Numbered from the stretch's first letter, positions 1 through 7,401 are shown. The stretch: DNA of 9,036 bases from an uncultured Eubacterium sp. (GCA_905233805.1 CAJOER010000053.1:1-9036); one strand, 5' to 3'. The notes: generated by a model from the sequence alone, not told the origin. A program made the numbers and translations.

Positions 1-475
1 CGTAGTAATCCTTTTCAATATTACCCGCAAGCTTGGCGGCGACGAATTTGTTTTTAGCAACGAGAACGAGTCCGCTCGTGCCGTTGTCAAGCCTGTAAAC
101 CGCGCGGAAAGCACCTTTGTCGCCGAGGTGGTATGCGGCGTAATTTGAAAGCGTGTCGCCTATGTGAGTCCGGCTTTCGTGGACGGGAATATGCGGCGGC
201 TTATTAAAGACAACCATATCCTCGTCCTCATAAACGATATCAACGTTCATCTTTACGGGCGAGGGCATATGACCGCGGTTTTCAATGTTTACGCTGAGCA
301 AATCACCCTCGTGCAGAATGTCTATCGTTCTTGCGGCTTTCCCGTTTAAAAGAATGCCGTTTTCGTTTTGTTTAAGCGTAGTTATAAGCGACGTGGAAAA
401 ACCGAACGCCTTTAAAAAACTGCGTATCTTGATTCCGTCGTTTTCGCTCTCAATTTTAAACTCTAATTTTCGCAT
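1..475 (-). CDS. RluA-family RNA pseudouridine synthase, N-terminal part (cut by window edge)
   Basis: This gene encodes an enzyme that isomerises specific uridines in rRNA or tRNA to pseudouridine in the cytoplasm. About 158 residues are visible. Residues 1-55 resemble an S4-like RNA-binding domain (DGIKIRTFLKAFG, ILLNGKAA, LHEGDLLSV). The catalytic domain follows with VYEDEDMVVFNKPPHIPVH and the signature VYRLDNGTSGLVLVAKN, whose RLD aspartate is about residue 130 and is the expected catalytic nucleophile. The usual HRLDR reads YRLDN here, a variation I take as tolerated because the Asp is kept. The start at 475 is the only sensible one, since the S4 domain begins immediately after it. There is no Shine-Dalgarno sequence; a strong promoter ends six bases before the ATG (see the promoter entry). 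The exact member (RluB/C/D-like) and target nucleotide cannot be told. The C-terminus lies outside the window. Confidence 0.9.
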   Translation of the reverse strand, partial: MRKLEFKIESENDGIKIRSFLKAFGFSTSLITTLKQNENGILLNGKAARTIDILHEGDLLSVNIENRGHMPSPVKMNVDIVYEDEDMVVFNKPPHIPVHESRTHIGDTLSNYAAYHLGDKGAFRAVYRLDNGTSGLVLVAKNKFVAAKLAGNIEKDYY

Positions 476-481
476 ATAAAT

Positions 482-510
482 AATATATACCTATTAGTTA
501 TATTTGTCAA
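482..510 (-). promoter_or_regulatory. Sigma-A promoter of the pseudouridine synthase gene, probably giving a leaderless mRNA
   Basis: Read on the minus strand, TTGACA (510-505) is followed by a 17-base spacer and TATATT (487-482). This is one base off consensus with ideal spacing. Transcription would begin about seven bases after the -10 box, at or next to A475, which is the A of the ATG. No ribosome-binding site lies between promoter and start codon. Confidence 0.75.
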
Positions 511-521
511 AGAATAAATAA

Positions 522-552
522 GAACCGCCCCGCTGTTTTTTCGGGGCGGCTC
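522..552 (-). terminator. Rho-independent terminator of argGH
   Basis: The arms CCGCCCCG (525-532) and CGGGGCGG (542-549) pair perfectly, with two further outer pairs beyond one mismatch and a 9-base loop. It lies 12 bases beyond the argH stop. On the minus strand the stem is followed by a U-rich tail (TTATTTATTCTTT). On the plus strand it is followed by TCTTTTT, so it could also stop transcription from the other side. Confidence 0.85.
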
Positions 553-564
553 TTTTTGATAATT

Positions 565-2061
565 TTAATGATTCTGAGTGAAACTGCTGTGGAAAAGCGG
601 AACGGCGAAAATGTGGCTGATAGCCTTGATTTCCTCTTCGGAAAGATTGTACTTTTCAGCTTTATCATTTTCGTTAGGGGTCGGAAGCGAGTCAACCGTG
701 GCCCTTGCAAGTTTAATCTGCTTTTCTACGCTTTCGGGGGACGGACCGCCTTCAACCTTGCGGTTGAATACACAGTTTTCAAGCTTGATTGCCTCATATA
801 CGCCCTCGTCGAATATACTGCACACGTTTTTATATTCGTCAAGTTCAAGAGTTTCAAGCGTTACGCCCTTGTCTATGCAAAGCGCTACAAGTTCGCCGGT
901 CGCCTTATACGCGTCGCGGAAGGGAAGTCCCTTGCCTACGAGGTAATCGGCGCAGTCGGTTGCGTTGATAAAGCCCTTTGCAGCCGCGGTACGCATATTG
1001 TCTTTGAGAACCGTCATCGTTTCAATCATAGGTGTGAAGGCGGTAAGGCACATTTTAACCGTATCTATTGCATCGAAGATAGCCTCTTTATCTTCCTGCA
1101 TATCTTTGTTATAAGCGAGGGGAATGCCCTTCATAACCGTAAGAAGCGTTGTTAAATCGCCGAAAACCCTGCCGCTCTTTCCGCGAACAAGCTCCGCAAT
1201 ATCGGGATTTTTCTTCTGCGGCATAATTGACGAGCCTGTTGAAAATGCGTCGTCAAGCTCAACGAACTTGAATTCCCAAGAGCACCACAAAATGATTTCC
1301 TCGCTGAAACGCGAAAGATGAACCATAATGAGCGAGAGCGCAGATGCAAGCTCAACACAGAAATCCCTGTCGGATACGCCGTCAAGCGAATTCTGAGATA
1401 CGCCGTCAAAGCCGAGGAGGTCGGCAACCATCTGACGGTCGAGCGGGTAAGTCGTTCCCGCAAGAGCACCCGAGCCGAGCGGAAGTATATTCATACGGTT
1501 GTAAGCGTCGGTAAGCCTTTCAATATCGCGAAGAAGCATTGATGCATAAGCCATAAGGTGATGGCCGAAGGTAATGGGCTGCGCGCGCTGCATATGAGTG
1601 TAGCCGGGCATAATGGTTTCCTTATGCTCTTCGGCTTTGTCGCAGAGAACGTTTATAAGTCCCTTAACCTTTTCAATAAGAGAGTCTGCCTCTTTCTTTA
1701 AGGTCATACGGATATCAAGCGCAACCTGGTCGTTACGGGAGCGCGCCGTGTGAAGCCTTTTTCCCGTCTGGCCGAGGCGTGCGGTAAGTTCGCCCTCGAT
1801 AAAGGTGTGAATATCCTCGCAGCCCATATTGATTTTAAGCTCTCCGCTTTTGATATCGTCAAGAATATCGGAAAGCTCCGCCGTGATTTTATCGGCCTCG
1901 CTCTTTTCGATTATTCCCGTTGCGCCGAGCATGGTGGCATGCGCTATCGAGCCTTTTATATCCTCTTCAAACATCCTTGAATCGAAGGATATTGAAGAAT
2001 TAAAATCGTTTGTTTCTTTCGCAAGTTCTTTTTTGAACCTGCCCTTCCATAACTGTGCCAT
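565..2061 (-). CDS. argH: Argininosuccinate lyase
   Basis: ArgH splits argininosuccinate into arginine and fumarate, the last step of arginine synthesis, as a cytoplasmic homotetramer of the fumarase/aspartase superfamily. The 498-residue product shows TARSRNDQV (105-113), GYTHMQRAQP with the catalytic-type His at 156, and the superfamily signature GSSIMPQKKNP (276-286) with the catalytic-type Ser 278. The start at 2061 (MAQLWKGRF) was preferred over an upstream in-frame ATG at 2085, because family members begin near this motif and GAGGT lies five bases upstream. argG ends one base before this start, so the two are probably translationally coupled. Family members are usually about 455-470 residues. 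The alignable core seems to end near residue 455, leaving a tail of about 40 residues (rich in Asn, Glu and Lys, then HIFAVPLFHSSF) that I do not recognise. Confidence 0.97.
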   Translation of the reverse strand: MAQLWKGRFKKELAKETNDFNSSISFDSRMFEEDIKGSIAHATMLGATGIIEKSEADKITAELSDILDDIKSGELKINMGCEDIHTFIEGELTARLGQTGKRLHTARSRNDQVALDIRMTLKKEADSLIEKVKGLINVLCDKAEEHKETIMPGYTHMQRAQPITFGHHLMAYASMLLRDIERLTDAYNRMNILPLGSGALAGTTYPLDRQMVADLLGFDGVSQNSLDGVSDRDFCVELASALSLIMVHLSRFSEEIILWCSWEFKFVELDDAFSTGSSIMPQKKNPDIAELVRGKSGRVFGDLTTLLTVMKGIPLAYNKDMQEDKEAIFDAIDTVKMCLTAFTPMIETMTVLKDNMRTAAAKGFINATDCADYLVGKGLPFRDAYKATGELVALCIDKGVTLETLELDEYKNVCSIFDEGVYEAIKLENCVFNRKVEGGPSPESVEKQIKLARATVDSLPTPNENDKAEKYNLSEEEIKAISHIFAVPLFHSSFTQNH

Positions 2062-2062
2062 T

Positions 2063-3298
2063 TTATACCTCGCGTTGTGCATCAAGCAGTGCTTTTACTT
2101 TTATTGAAAGTCCGAAAAGATTTATAAATCCTTCGGCGTCTTTTTGATTGTAAGCTCCTCCGTCCTCTCCGAAGGAGGCAATGTTTTCGTCGTAAAGACT
2201 GTAAGGGGAGGTGATTCCCGCGTTTATTACGTTGCCCTTGTAAAGTTTCAGTTTTACGTCGCCTGTAACGGTTTCCTGCGTTTTATCAACGAAGGCGTCG
2301 AGCGCTTCTTTTAAAGGCGTGAACCATAAACCGTTATATACAAGCTCTCCGTATTTCTGAGCGACGAGCGTTTTGTAATGCGCCGTCTCTTTATCAAGGG
2401 TGAGCATTTCGAGCATCTCGTGAGCCTTGTAAAGTATCGTTCCGCCGGGGGTTTCGTATACGCCGCGGCTCTTCATACCTACGAGTCTGTTTTCAACTAT
2501 GTCGAGAAGGCCTATTCCGTTTTTGCCTCCGAGTTCGTTGAGCTTTTCGACTATCTCAAGCCCCGTCATTTCCTTTCCGTCTATTGCGGTGGGAACGCCC
2601 TTTTCAAAATGAACCGTAATGTAGGTCGGCTCGTCGGGAGCTTTCTCGGGAGCGACGGACATTTCAAGGAAACCGTCTTTAAGGTACTGCGGCTCGCTTG
2701 CGGGGTCTTCAAGGTCAAGTCCCTCGTGAGATAAATGCCATACGTTTTTATCTTTTGAATAATTTGTTTCGCGGTCGATTTTAAGAGGAATGCCGTGAGC
2801 TTCGGCGTATTCGATTTCCTCCTCGCGGGATTTGATATCCCACTCGCGCCACGGAGCGATAATGTATTTGTCAGGGGCGAATGCTTTTAACGTCAGCTCA
2901 AATCTTACCTGGTCGTTACCCTTGCCCGTGCAGCCGTGGCAAATCGCGTCCGCGCCTTCCTTATTTGCTATCTCGGCAAGTCCCTTTGCTATGCAGGGGC
3001 GGGCGTGCGACGTACCGAGGAGGTACTGCTCGTAAATTGCTCCCGCTTTAAGACAGGGGAAAACGTAATCGTTTACGTATTCTTCCATAAGGTCAAGAAC
3101 GTAAAGCTTTGATGCGCCCGAATTGATTGCCTTTTCTTCAAGTCCGTCAAGTTCCGTTCCCTGGCCTACGTTTCCCGAAACCGCGATTACTTCGCAGTTG
3201 TTGTAATTATCTTTAAGCCATGGGATGATTACCGATGTATCAAGTCCGCCCGAGTAGGCAAGAACTACTTTTTTAATTTCGTTTTTTGACTTTGCCAT
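2063..3298 (-). CDS. argG: Argininosuccinate synthase
   Basis: ArgG joins citrulline and aspartate, using ATP, to make argininosuccinate, the substrate of the next gene's product. The 411-residue length is normal. The ATP-binding P-loop of the N-type ATP pyrophosphatase fold is AYSGGLDTSV (residues 14-23). Other family stretches are GTSHARPCIAKGL, CHGCTGKGNDQVRFE, IAPWREWD and NGLWFTP. The start ATG at 3298 has AGGGAGA seven bases upstream. It is the first gene of an argGH operon transcribed from the extended -10 promoter at 3350-3377, which an ArgR-type box overlaps. Arginine-dependent repression is therefore likely; that is an inference from the box, as no argR is in the window. Confidence 0.97.
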   Translation of the reverse strand: MAKSKNEIKKVVLAYSGGLDTSVIIPWLKDNYNNCEVIAVSGNVGQGTELDGLEEKAINSGASKLYVLDLMEEYVNDYVFPCLKAGAIYEQYLLGTSHARPCIAKGLAEIANKEGADAICHGCTGKGNDQVRFELTLKAFAPDKYIIAPWREWDIKSREEEIEYAEAHGIPLKIDRETNYSKDKNVWHLSHEGLDLEDPASEPQYLKDGFLEMSVAPEKAPDEPTYITVHFEKGVPTAIDGKEMTGLEIVEKLNELGGKNGIGLLDIVENRLVGMKSRGVYETPGGTILYKAHEMLEMLTLDKETAHYKTLVAQKYGELVYNGLWFTPLKEALDAFVDKTQETVTGDVKLKLYKGNVINAGITSPYSLYDENIASFGEDGGAYNQKDAEGFINLFGLSIKVKALLDAQREV

Positions 3299-3349
3299 TG
3301 TGTGAGTTCTCCCTGTAACATAAAGTTACTTATTTTTAATACTGTCACC

Positions 3350-3377
3350 ATTATAGCATAAGTGAATAAAAATGCAA
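3350..3377 (-). promoter_or_regulatory. Extended -10 promoter of argGH
   Basis: On the minus strand, TGCTATAAT (3358-3350) is a perfect extended -10 element (TG-n-TATAAT). A weak -35, TTGCAT (3377-3372), lies 16 bases upstream. Transcription should start near 3343-3345, giving an argG leader of about 45 nt. Confidence 0.75.
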
Positions 3378-3378
3378 T
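3361..3378. promoter_or_regulatory. ARG box (ArgR/AhrC operator) on the argGH promoter
   Basis: The plus-strand sequence AGTGAATAAAAATGCAAT matches the Bacillus consensus CATGAATAAAAATKCAAK, as I remember it, at 16 of 18 positions. Only the first two bases differ. It covers the -35 element and the spacer of the argG promoter, so a bound ArgR hexamer would block RNA polymerase. This fits repression of arginine synthesis by arginine. Confidence 0.8.
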
Positions 3379-3392
3379 AAATATTCACAATT

Positions 3393-3410
3393 TTGTGTAA
3401 ATTTTCACAA
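3393..3410. promoter_or_regulatory. Rex- or Crp/Fnr-like palindromic operator candidate
   Basis: TTGTG and CACAA flank TAAATTTT, giving an 18-base palindrome that matches the Rex consensus TTGTGAAWWWWTTCACAA at 17 of 18 positions. It also resembles the Crp-family form TGTGA-N6-TCACA with one mismatch. A second, overlapping palindrome uses the preceding CACAA at 3386-3390 and TTGTG at 3393-3397. The site is upstream of the argG -35, in an activator-like position, and about 85 bp upstream of the rpe promoter. Which gene it serves, and which regulator binds, is unknown. Confidence 0.4.
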
Positions 3411-3494
3411 AACCACCAAAAATAATTAAAATTTATGTATAATATTACAAATAAATATTCATCAAAATGCATAAACATACAAAAATTAACGGGG

Positions 3495-3523
3495 TTGATT
3501 TATCGGCGATATAAATGTATAAT
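3495..3523 (+). promoter_or_regulatory. Sigma-A promoter of the rpe operon
   Basis: TTGATT (3495-3500), a 17-base spacer and a perfect TATAAT (3518-3523) form a good promoter. Transcription would start near 3530, leaving a leader of about 35 nt before rpe. Together with the argG promoter it makes this a divergent control region of about 250 bp that is very A+T rich. Confidence 0.75.
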
Positions 3524-3564
3524 ATACAAAAATATAAATTTTAGCATGTAAAATGGAGAAGTCT

Positions 3565-4206
3565 ATGGATATGAAAATAGCGCCTTCAATTCTGGCGAGC
3601 GATTATGCAAATCTCGAAAGTGAATTAAACCGTATTTCAACATCCGATATGATTCACGTTGATGTTATGGACGGTCATTTTGTGCCTAATATTTCTATCG
3701 GCCCTCCGGTAGTTGCCGCTATTAAAAAGGTATGCAAAATTCCGTTTGACGTGCATCTTATGATAAGCGAACCTTTAAAATACGCCGAGGACTTCGCCAA
3801 GGCGGGCGCGGATATTATCTGCTTCCATGCCGAAAGTGATGACGACACGGGCGAAACAATAGACAAAATTCTTTCCCTCGGTATAAAGGCTGCCGTAGCG
3901 GTCAAGCCCGGTACGGATATCGACGTCGTATTCCCTTATCTTGATAAGCTTTCAATGGTTCTTGTAATGACCGTTGAACCCGGTTTCGGCGGACAGAGCT
4001 TTATGGAGCACGTTATGCCGAAGATTGAAAAACTCAGGGAAATCGGCTACGAGGGTGATATTGAGGTCGACGGCGGAATAAATCCCGAAACTATTAAAAT
4101 CGCCGCAAAAGCAGGCGCTAACGTATTCGTTGCAGGTTCCGCAGTGTTTAAGAGCGAAAACCCGAACGAAACCATATCTCTTTTAAGGAATAACGCAAGA
4201 GATTGA
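3565..4206 (+). CDS. rpe: Ribulose-phosphate 3-epimerase
   Basis: This enzyme interconverts D-ribulose 5-phosphate and D-xylulose 5-phosphate in the pentose phosphate pathway. It is a metal-dependent cytoplasmic TIM barrel. The 213-residue product has the full set of family motifs: APSILASDYANL (6-17), HVDVMDGHFVPN (31-42, metal His 31, catalytic Asp 33), DVHLM with His 64, TVEPGFGGQSF (136-146) and EVDGGIN with Asp 169. I chose the ATG at 3565 because GGAG lies six bases upstream. A more upstream ATG at 3553 overlaps that ribosome-binding site, and MKIAPS at 3571 is a further alternative. The stop TGA lies two bases before the ATG of the next gene, which suggests coupling in one operon. Confidence 0.96.
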   Translation: MDMKIAPSILASDYANLESELNRISTSDMIHVDVMDGHFVPNISIGPPVVAAIKKVCKIPFDVHLMISEPLKYAEDFAKAGADIICFHAESDDDTGETIDKILSLGIKAAVAVKPGTDIDVVFPYLDKLSMVLVMTVEPGFGGQSFMEHVMPKIEKLREIGYEGDIEVDGGINPETIKIAAKAGANVFVAGSAVFKSENPNETISLLRNNARD

Positions 4207-4208
4207 TT

Positions 4209-5168
4209 ATGAAAAGAAAAACGAGAAAAAAACGCAGCACCCGCGAAAAGCAGGCGCAGTCGCAAAAGCGCAAAAAGACGGTGCTTATTGCCGTTATGTG
4301 CGTTGTGCTTGTCTGCGTAGGTTATATCGGCACGGACGCATTTATGATAAGACACTCTTATCCTGTCCGTCAGTCCGAGGAAATAACCGGTGAAAACGCG
4401 GATTCCAATACCGAAAAGAAAAAAATCAAGAGCATAGCCCTCGGAATCCCGAGCGTTGCGCTTGATAATTCGGTTATGCTTTCCTCAGTGCTCGAAGAAG
4501 CAAAAGACAGCGGCTTCAAAAGCGTGAGCTTTGAACTTAAAAGGGCCGACGGAAGCATAGGCTATGACTCTTCGCTGACGACGGTCGACACTTTCGGCGC
4601 GATAAGTATGCCTGCAAAACAGCTTCACGAGTCGATTAAGACTATGAAGGGTGAAGAAATAAAACCGATAGCCGTAATCTACTGTCTTAAAGATAATATC
4701 GTGCCGTCAAAATCCAAGGATATGGCGGTAATAAAGGACAATAAGATATATAAGGATTACAAGGGCAATACCTATCTTAATCCCGACAGCGAGGACGCAC
4801 TTAAATACTTAAAAGAAATTGTTATCGAAAGTTATAATTTAGGCGTGAGAACCTTTGTTCTCGCCTCGGTTAAGCTTCCCGATAACGTCAGAAAAGAGCA
4901 TAAGGACGGCTTTAAAAAGCTTTCAGCCGAGCTTAGTTCAAAAGTGGGAAGTGACGCCGTTTTTATAGAGGCGGTTGAAGCTGAAATCAACGGCTGGAAC
5001 GTTGCCGACGGCGAATATAACTACGCCGGAATTAAAAACGAAATCGAAAAACTCCCGAAACTGAAATCAAACCAGATGTACCTTATTAAAACGGAAAAAG
5101 ATATTGATACGATTAATAAGGCACTTAATAAGAATAAAATCAAAGGCTATATCATTAAAGAAAAATAA
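4209..5168 (+). CDS. Membrane-anchored DUF4015-like (glycoside hydrolase-like) protein, probably degenerate
   Basis: This is a 319-residue protein with a very basic N-terminus (residues 1-23), one transmembrane segment (about 24-44) and an extracytoplasmic domain. The order of motifs resembles the DUF4015 putative glycosyl hydrolase family: SVSFELKRADGSIGYDS (105-121), IKPIAVIYCLKDNI (151-164), YKDYKGNTYLNPDSEDALKYL (about 181-201) and a site at 212-224 (GVRTFVLASVKLP) where the family usually has a GFDEIQFDYVRFP-like motif. The acidic residues expected there are missing, so catalysis is doubtful and a binding or structural role is possible. The ATG at 4209 is preferred over a TTG at 4203, which overlaps the rpe stop. 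AAGAGA lies six bases upstream of 4209. The family assignment was made by eye and is moderate; the membrane topology is better supported. Confidence 0.6.
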   Translation: MKRKTRKKRSTREKQAQSQKRKKTVLIAVMCVVLVCVGYIGTDAFMIRHSYPVRQSEEITGENADSNTEKKKIKSIALGIPSVALDNSVMLSSVLEEAKDSGFKSVSFELKRADGSIGYDSSLTTVDTFGAISMPAKQLHESIKTMKGEEIKPIAVIYCLKDNIVPSKSKDMAVIKDNKIYKDYKGNTYLNPDSEDALKYLKEIVIESYNLGVRTFVLASVKLPDNVRKEHKDGFKKLSAELSSKVGSDAVFIEAVEAEINGWNVADGEYNYAGIKNEIEKLPKLKSNQMYLIKTEKDIDTINKALNKNKIKGYIIKEK

Positions 5169-5179
5169 GAGTTGATAAA

Positions 5180-6028
5180 ATGAAAAAAATAATCGGAATT
5201 CTTTTTCTGAGTATTTTTCTGCTTTCAATGAATTTTGCCGCCTACGGAGCGGACGGGGCTGCCGCTGTTCAGCAGGAGGCGCAGAGCGTGCCGGTTCTCA
5301 CTTCAATCTCGTTTAAAAATGCGAAAATTGAAGGTGAGTTCTCGCCATATGTCAACGAATATGACCTCACCCTTGAAAATCCTGCGGTGTCTCCGACTCT
5401 TGAGGATTTCACGACCGACGGCAAGGCAAATCTGTTTATAAACTACATTGTTGACGAGGCGCACCACCAGACGGGAATATGCGCAACGCTTGAGTTTGAA
5501 AGCGGAAGTACAATATACAATTTTAACTATACCAACGCCAATACCTATGACGTCAATTCAAACAACTACCTTGTTGACGTAACGGGTAAGGCGGTAGAGG
5601 TTTATCCGAAAGTATCAAGAAAAACCACGAATTACAGGCTCTATATCCCGAGCGATATGACAACGCTTGAACTTTCGGGAATAACCGAGGATGTCAGCGC
5701 GTACTGCTCAATACCGGCTGAAATTGAAATTGCTCCCGAGCAGGAGCCGGTTCTGCCTGTAACCGTAACCGCCTCAAACGGCGATACAAGAGTATATAAA
5801 TTCACCGTAAAAAGAGTTGACAAGACTACGCAGGAGGTTGAAGAGCTTATGCTCTCCGACGATTTTAAAACCCTTGCGGAGGACGAGCTTTTTTACAGAA
5901 ATCCCGTGTTTTATATCATTCTTGCAGGCCTTGCGGCAGGGCTTGTTGTCGTAGTATTTATGACTTCGGCGGCGAAGAAAATATCAGTTAAGGCAGAGGA
6001 CGCCGACGAAACGGACTTCTTCGCATAA
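5180..6028 (+). CDS. Secreted, membrane-anchored protein with cadherin-like beta-sandwich domain(s)
   Basis: The 282-residue product has a signal peptide (KK, then a hydrophobic core at residues 4-19 and probable cleavage near AYGA, 21-24). It has a C-terminal membrane segment (about 243-262) followed by a short acidic cytoplasmic tail (DADETDFFA). The segment from about 38, LTSISFKNAKIEGEFSPYVNEYDLTL, has the pattern of the cadherin-like beta-sandwich (Cadherin_2) repeat: a short beta start, then FSP-x-x-x-x-Y. The end of the outer region, VTVTASNGDTRVYKFTVKR (194-212), looks like the closing strands of such a repeat. A surface-exposed, protein- or sugar-binding role is an inference; no enzyme motif is visible. 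It follows the previous gene by 11 bases, with a weak AAGAG site before the ATG, and precedes mgtE by 24 bases. This suggests an operon with another surface-facing membrane protein. Confidence 0.65.
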   Translation: MKKIIGILFLSIFLLSMNFAAYGADGAAAVQQEAQSVPVLTSISFKNAKIEGEFSPYVNEYDLTLENPAVSPTLEDFTTDGKANLFINYIVDEAHHQTGICATLEFESGSTIYNFNYTNANTYDVNSNNYLVDVTGKAVEVYPKVSRKTTNYRLYIPSDMTTLELSGITEDVSAYCSIPAEIEIAPEQEPVLPVTVTASNGDTRVYKFTVKRVDKTTQEVEELMLSDDFKTLAEDELFYRNPVFYIILAGLAAGLVVVVFMTSAAKKISVKAEDADETDFFA

Positions 6029-6052
6029 TTTATCAAAAAGGAGGTAATATCT

Positions 6053-7388
6053 ATGGAAATGACGGAACTCAGAGAAGAGCTTATAGAAAGCATTAAGGCG
6101 CATTATGAACAACGTGAGCTTTCCGAAATTAAACATATTTTAAGTGAACTTAATCCTGCGGATATTGCCGAAATCCTTGAAGATTTTCCCGATAACCAGA
6201 GGCTTTTATTCTTCAGACTCCTTACAAAAGAGGACGCTGCGGATACCTTCGTAGAACTTGACCCCGATATTCAGGAAGACCTTATTCATAAGATTTCCGA
6301 TACCGAGCTTCGTGAGGTTCTTGACGAGCTTTACATTGACGATGCCGTTGATATTATTGAGGAAATGCCCGCAACGCTCGTTAAACGTATTTTAAAGAAT
6401 ACCGACAGCGAAACAAGGCGTTCAATCAACGCGCTTCTTAAATACCCCGAGGATTCGGCAGGCTCGATTATGACTCCCGAATTCGTCGACCTTAAAAAGG
6501 GAATGACGGTTGAGGTGTTATGTAACGGACGAATCCCGTCATCTTCTCGGAGTAACGACGGTTAAGGAGCTTTTAATCCACGATTACGACGACATAATCG
6601 AGGAATTTATGGAAACCAACGTGATTTACGTTAATACCCTCGATGACCAGGAGCTTGCGGCTCAGCAGCTTCAGAAATATAACTTCCTTGCTCTCCCCGT
6701 AGTTGATATGGAGGAAAGACTTGTGGGAATTATCACGGTTGACGACGCCTTCGACGTTATCCAGGAAGAGAATACCGAGGATATCCAGAAGATGAACGCT
6801 ATGCTCCCGACGGAGAAAACGTACCTTAAAACCTCGGTATTTGAAACGTGGAAGAGCCGCTTCCCATGGCTGCTTCTCCTTATGGTTTCAGCAACCTTTA
6901 CAGGCTCGATAATTACGGGTTTTGAGGAGAAACTGAAAGCCCTTACAATCCTTACGGCGTTTATTCCCATGCTTATGGATACGGGCGGTAACTCGGGCGG
7001 TCAGGCGAGCGTTACAATTATCCGCGCCATGTCCCTCGGCGAGGTCGATTTCAGGGATTATTTCAGAGTAATCTGGAAAGAGGTCCGCGTAGGACTCTAC
7101 TGCGGCCTGACTCTTGCGGCAGTTAACTTTATCAAAATCTGGGTAGTTGACAGAATGCTCTTTAAAAACGATGAGATTACTCTTCTCGTTGACCTTGCAA
7201 TCTGTATGACTCTCGTAGTTGAGATAGTATTTGCAAAGTTTATCGGCTGTTCTCTGCCCATGCTCGCAAAGAAAATCGGCTTTGACCCCGCGGTTATGAG
7301 CTCGCCGTTTATTACGACTATCGTAGACGCGATTTCGCTTCTCGTTTTCTTCGGAATAAGCAGCGCCGTAATTCCCGGACTCAGCTGA
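6053..7388 (+). pseudogene. mgtE: Magnesium transporter MgtE, broken by an internal deletion and frameshift in CBS domain 1
   Basis: MgtE is a dimeric Mg2+ channel of the inner membrane, gated by cytoplasmic Mg2+ sensing. Translation begins at 6053 behind a perfect AAGGAGGT with seven-base spacing. The N-domain (residues about 5-127, for example LNPADIAEILEDFP) and the start of CBS1 (EDSAGSIMTPEFVDLKKGMTVE) read normally to about 6514. The same protein then continues one base out of frame from 6516 (CYVTDESRHLLGVTTVKELL), through CBS2 (about 6624-6770) to the pore domain. That domain has the conserved PMLMDTGGNSGGQAS at about 6966 and FDP at about 7281, and the gene ends at 7388. The unshifted reading stops at 6563. 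By family comparison about 17-18 residues of CBS1 (the helix and strand between MTVE and CYVTDE) are absent. It may be a real pseudogene or an assembly error. It is the last gene of the rpe operon, and I see no terminator after it. Confidence 0.9.
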
Positions 7389-7401
7389 CGTAATATTTTT
7401 C

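Noticed and set aside
556..1155. Long plus-strand reading frame of 199 codons opposite argH
   Set aside because: It lies wholly antisense to an intact, well-conserved argH and starts within the terminator region. It has no ribosome-binding site and its sequence has no recognisable domain.
3435..3525. ATGTATAATAT occurs twice, at 3435-3445 and 3515-3525, suggesting tandem rpe promoters
   Set aside because: The upstream copy has no -35-like element at the right distance. In such A+T-rich DNA the repeat is easily due to chance.
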